This document shows, one piece after another, positions 6,141-8,572 of a stretch of DNA of 8,572 bases. Origin of the DNA: Fidelibacterota bacterium. GTDB taxonomy: Bacteria; Fidelibacterota; Fidelibacteria; Fidelibacterales; Fidelibacteraceae. The stretch covers positions 1 through 8,572 of the forward strand of contig JAOZRH010000085.1 in assembly GCA_029931905.1 (NCBI GenBank). Direction: 5' to 3'. The number at the start of each line of letters is the position of its first letter. The stretch's first letter is position 1. A program made the translations under genes and the position numbers. The notes under the pieces are model-generated. The model saw only the letters and a list, made by a program, of their open reading frames with translations, was not told the origin of the DNA and made no database searches.

Positions 6141-7685
6141 TTACTTCTCAAATCTTTTTAATACATTTGGCACAAATTTAATTATGTCCGAAGCAATCAT
6201 ACTTCTATCGCCAAATTTTTCCGAAGCCATTTCTCCAGCTTTTCCGTGAATATGGGCTCCAATCAAAGTTGCATGTTCTACTGAAATTCCTTGTGCAAGA
6301 AAACTTCCAATAAACCCAGTTAACACATCGCCAGAGCCAGCAGTTGCCATTCCAGGAGTTCCAGTTCGATGAATAAAAATTTCACCACTTGGAAATGTTG
6401 TAATTGAAGTTGAACTTTTAAGATGAATTGTTATTTTATATTTTTGTGAAATTCGTGTTGTAATTTCTATTAAATTTTCAGATAATTCTTCGGAATCAAT
6501 TGAAAATAGACGACAAAATTCACCCCAATGCGGAGTGATTACAACAGGAAAATCCATAAACAAAAAGTCGTTAGGTTTTAAATGAAACAATCCATCAGCA
6601 TCAATTACTGTTGGTTTTTTGTTAAATGTAATAAATGATTTTATAAATATTTTTGTTGCTGTATTTCTGCCAATTCCTGGCCCCAATAAATATGCTTTTG
6701 TTTTTTTATCTAATGTTTTTACAAGTTTTAAATCTTTTTTTTCAATATGATTTTCATTTTCCGCTTGATGAACTATCGTCTCAATTGAATGTGCTTTTAA
6801 ATTGTTTGCAACAGATTTTGGAACGATAGAATGCAAAATTCCAACTCCACTTCGCAAAGAACTAATAGCTGAAAGTGTAATTGCACCACCCATTGAATCA
6901 GATCCGCCAATTGCTACAAGCTGTCCAATTTGATATTTATGAGCCGTAATTTCAATTGGTGAAATTATTTTTTTAATCATCTCATCATCACAAAGATATA
7001 TTTTATTTTTCACATCTTTAAATGATTCATCTGGATATCCCAAGTCAACCATTTTTACATCGCCATTATATTTTTTTCCGTCTTGCAGAAAATTTCCTAA
7101 TTTGTAAAATCCCATAGTTGTTGTTATATCTGCTTTCAAAACTGAGCCACGATTTTTTCCATTCGTTCCATCAATTCCAGAAGGAATATCGATTGCAACT
7201 ACTGGTTGTTTTTTGTGATTTTTCACCAATAACTTAATAAATTCATAAATTGGTCCTCGTAAATCACTGTTTAATCCTGTGCCAAGAATTCCATCAATCC
7301 AAAGCGAATCGCTATCTAATTTATTTTCAATTTCGGCTAAATTATCTACGAAAATTGGAGTTATTCCCGCTTTAACAATTCTTTCAAAATGATATTTTGC
7401 ATCACCTTTTATTTCGTCCTCTTTTGGAATTACAAAAACATCAACTTCTTTGCCATATTGAAAAAGATCGTAGGCAGAAACAAATCCATCACCACCATTA
7501 TTTCCCTTTCCACAAAATATTTGACACTTAGAAATATTTTTTTCTTCCATAATTTTAAAAGCATTTTGGGCTGTAAATCCACCAGCTTTTTTCATAAGAT
7601 TTTTACCAACAAGCCCAAGTTCACCCATTGCAATTTTGTCAACTTGCTGTGCATCTTGTGAAGTTAAAACAATGTTTTTGTTCAT
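6141..7685 (-). CDS. nnr: Bifunctional NAD(P)HX repair enzyme: epimerase plus ADP/ATP-dependent dehydratase
   Basis: Nnr restores NADH and NADPH from their hydrated forms. The N-terminal YjeF_N domain (about residues 1-220) interconverts the R and S hydrates. The C-terminal ribokinase-like domain (about 230-510) dehydrates the S form at the expense of a nucleotide. Visible landmarks are NNGGDG (62-67) with Asp66, DGILGTG (131-137) and IDIPSG (165-170) in the epimerase. The dehydratase has HKYQIGQLVAIGGS (249-262), GPGIG (335-339), DADGL (362-366), TPHWGEF (384-390) and GTPGMATAGSGDVLTG (442-457) with Asp453, the probable catalytic base. At 514 residues it is the same size as E. coli YjeF/Nnr and appears intact. 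AAGGG at 7698-7694, eight bases before the ATG, supports the start. It lies 33 bases downstream of a nitrilase-family gene on the same strand and is probably its operon partner. Confidence 0.95.
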   Translation of the reverse strand: MNKNIVLTSQDAQQVDKIAMGELGLVGKNLMKKAGGFTAQNAFKIMEEKNISKCQIFCGKGNNGGDGFVSAYDLFQYGKEVDVFVIPKEDEIKGDAKYHFERIVKAGITPIFVDNLAEIENKLDSDSLWIDGILGTGLNSDLRGPIYEFIKLLVKNHKKQPVVAIDIPSGIDGTNGKNRGSVLKADITTTMGFYKLGNFLQDGKKYNGDVKMVDLGYPDESFKDVKNKIYLCDDEMIKKIISPIEITAHKYQIGQLVAIGGSDSMGGAITLSAISSLRSGVGILHSIVPKSVANNLKAHSIETIVHQAENENHIEKKDLKLVKTLDKKTKAYLLGPGIGRNTATKIFIKSFITFNKKPTVIDADGLFHLKPNDFLFMDFPVVITPHWGEFCRLFSIDSEELSENLIEITTRISQKYKITIHLKSSTSITTFPSGEIFIHRTGTPGMATAGSGDVLTGFIGSFLAQGISVEHATLIGAHIHGKAGEMASEKFGDRSMIASDIIKFVPNVLKRFEK

Positions 7686-7718
7686 AATATTTTCCCTTAT
7701 TTTTTGGAAGCAACCAAT

Positions 7719-8483
7719 TTATTTCAACAATTTATTAAATTCATTAATTTTTTTATCACGAGCTAATTTAAGATTAATTTCTGCAAAAACAACTTCCTCT
7801 TTATCTAAACTTGCACTGATTAATCTTTCGCCTTTTTGTGAAGTGATTTGACTTTTTCCAGTGAATACCAAATTATCAATTCCATCACGATTTTCGTTTC
7901 CGATTCTGTTTGCCGTAGCAGTAAAAACTCGATTTTCAATTGAACGAGTAATCATCGCATCTTGACAAAATGGTAAAACTAAATTTGCCGAATGACAAAT
8001 AATGTCTGCCCCCTGTTTTGCAAGTGAACGAGCTACTTCAGGAAATATCCAATCGAAACAAATCATCACACCAATTTTACAAAATCCAATATCTACAACA
8101 AGCGGTTCATTTTCTCCAGCAGAAAAAAACAAATTTTCACGATAAAATAAATTTATTTTTCTATATGTTGCTATCAATCCTTTTTTTGAAATCACAACCG
8201 CAGAATTATAAATTTTTTGGCCACTTTTTTCTGCAAGTCCAGCTACAATTACACAATTATTTTCTCTCGCTAATTTTGTTAAAAAATCAACAGAATGTGA
8301 ATCGGAAAAATCTTCGCTATACTTTTCTACTTCATCTAAATTTGTAAATTGATAACCAGTAGTACATAATTCCGGCAAAACAACCAAATCAGCAGAAGTT
8401 GGAAATAATTCCTTAATCGTTTGTAAATTAGATTCTATTTCACCAAAAATTGGTTTTGTTTGGATTACTGCGATTTTTGTCAT
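7719..8483 (-). CDS. Nitrilase-superfamily carbon-nitrogen hydrolase
   Basis: This 254-residue cytoplasmic enzyme is expected to cleave a nitrile or amide C-N bond through a cysteine nucleophile. The full triad is visible: Glu38 in LPELCTTG, Lys109 in YRKINLF, and Cys142 in VMICFDWIFPEVAR. The conserved second glutamate is at 116 in YRENLFF. The late part, from CFDW through SANLVLPF, RSIENRVF and NLKLARDKKINEFN, strongly recalls, from memory, the archaeal nitrilase of Pyrococcus, whose triad I recall as being offset by four residues throughout. That family acts on small aliphatic nitriles in vitro, but the natural substrate is unsettled. An amidase such as omega-amidase, deaminated-glutathione amidase or carbamoylputrescine amidase cannot be excluded. 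No strong ribosome binding site precedes the ATG. A candidate promoter lies 33-61 bases upstream, and nnr follows after 33 bases. Confidence 0.88.
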   Translation of the reverse strand: MTKIAVIQTKPIFGEIESNLQTIKELFPTSADLVVLPELCTTGYQFTNLDEVEKYSEDFSDSHSVDFLTKLARENNCVIVAGLAEKSGQKIYNSAVVISKKGLIATYRKINLFYRENLFFSAGENEPLVVDIGFCKIGVMICFDWIFPEVARSLAKQGADIICHSANLVLPFCQDAMITRSIENRVFTATANRIGNENRDGIDNLVFTGKSQITSQKGERLISASLDKEEVVFAEINLKLARDKKINEFNKLLK

Positions 8484-8515
8484 TTTTAACTCAAGTTTAT
8501 GTTTACATCGTTCGA

Positions 8516-8544
8516 AATTTATTAAATATTTGTGAAATATTCAA
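8516..8544 (-). promoter_or_regulatory. Candidate promoter of the nitrilase-nnr operon
   Basis: On the minus strand, TTGAAT (8544-8539) and TAAATT (8521-8516) are 17 bases apart, matching the -35 and -10 consensus at about four of six positions each. The start would be near 8509, about 25 bases before the ATG. The region is very AT-rich, so other -10 choices are possible. Confidence 0.4.
8525..8541. promoter_or_regulatory. Perfect inverted repeat inside the promoter, possible operator
   Basis: AATATTT (8525-8531) and AAATATT (8535-8541) are exact reverse complements separated by GTG. The dyad fills the spacer between the candidate -10 and -35 boxes and overlaps the -35, where a repressor would block transcription. 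With pure A/T arms it could arise by chance. It matches no regulator site I can name. Confidence 0.25.
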
Positions 8545-8572
8545 TTAAAATAAAGAGTGTTTTAAAGAAAGG

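Noticed and set aside
7389..8347. Plus-strand ORFs opposite the nnr and nitrilase genes
   Set aside because: Both minus-strand genes have complete catalytic motifs over these stretches, so the plus-strand ORFs are shadows.

Overview
The window is very AT-rich bacterial chromosome with short intergenic gaps and dense operons. The signs point to a Gram-negative-type bacterium. Secreted proteins carry ordinary signal peptides, one of them looks like a small outer-membrane beta-barrel, and a membrane-anchored PASTA protein has no attached kinase. Promoters look like normal sigma-70 sites (TTGACA-17-CATTAT and TTGCAT-17-TATTAT). Shine-Dalgarno use is uneven: strong for the secreted genes and nearly absent inside the rsmB operon. 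I would guess an FCB-group lineage (Ignavibacteria, Marinimicrobia or Cloacimonadota-like), but only weakly. No phage, transposase, CRISPR or defence gene is visible.

Layout. (1) 25-1720, plus strand: two adjacent genes for exported proteins of unknown function, followed by a 12-codon ORF that starts like a third signal peptide and stops at once. (2) 1721-1984: a non-coding gap holding a purine-rich heptad repeat, a degenerate 9-bp tandem repeat and a good sigma-70 promoter. (3) 1985-5773, plus strand: a tight four-gene operon. It encodes 16S rRNA m5C methyltransferase RsmB, a triple-PASTA membrane protein, a CTP-dependent lipid kinase of the SEC59/DGK1/VTE5 family, and a PLP-dependent alpha-oxoamine synthase (BioF/KBL/SPT family). 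The last three are separated by a 4-bp overlap and a 2-bp gap. (4) 5801-5954, minus strand: a complete initiator tRNA-fMet unit with promoter, gene and hairpin terminator. (5) 5955-6140: an AT-rich gap with a second heptad-repeat tract in the opposite orientation. (6) 6141-8483, minus strand: a two-gene operon of a nitrilase-superfamily hydrolase followed by the bifunctional NAD(P)HX repair enzyme Nnr, with a candidate promoter and palindrome upstream.

How they work together. RsmB and initiator tRNA serve translation. The lipid kinase and alpha-oxoamine synthase are translationally close enough to suggest a shared lipid pathway, which is inference. Nnr repairs damaged NAD(P)H, and its nitrilase partner may also be a metabolite-repair or scavenging enzyme.

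I found no clear new defence or mobile system. The most unusual things are the two dispersed heptad tracts in opposite orientation, the lipid kinase-oxoamine synthase pair, and the uncharacterised exported gene pair with its aborted third member.
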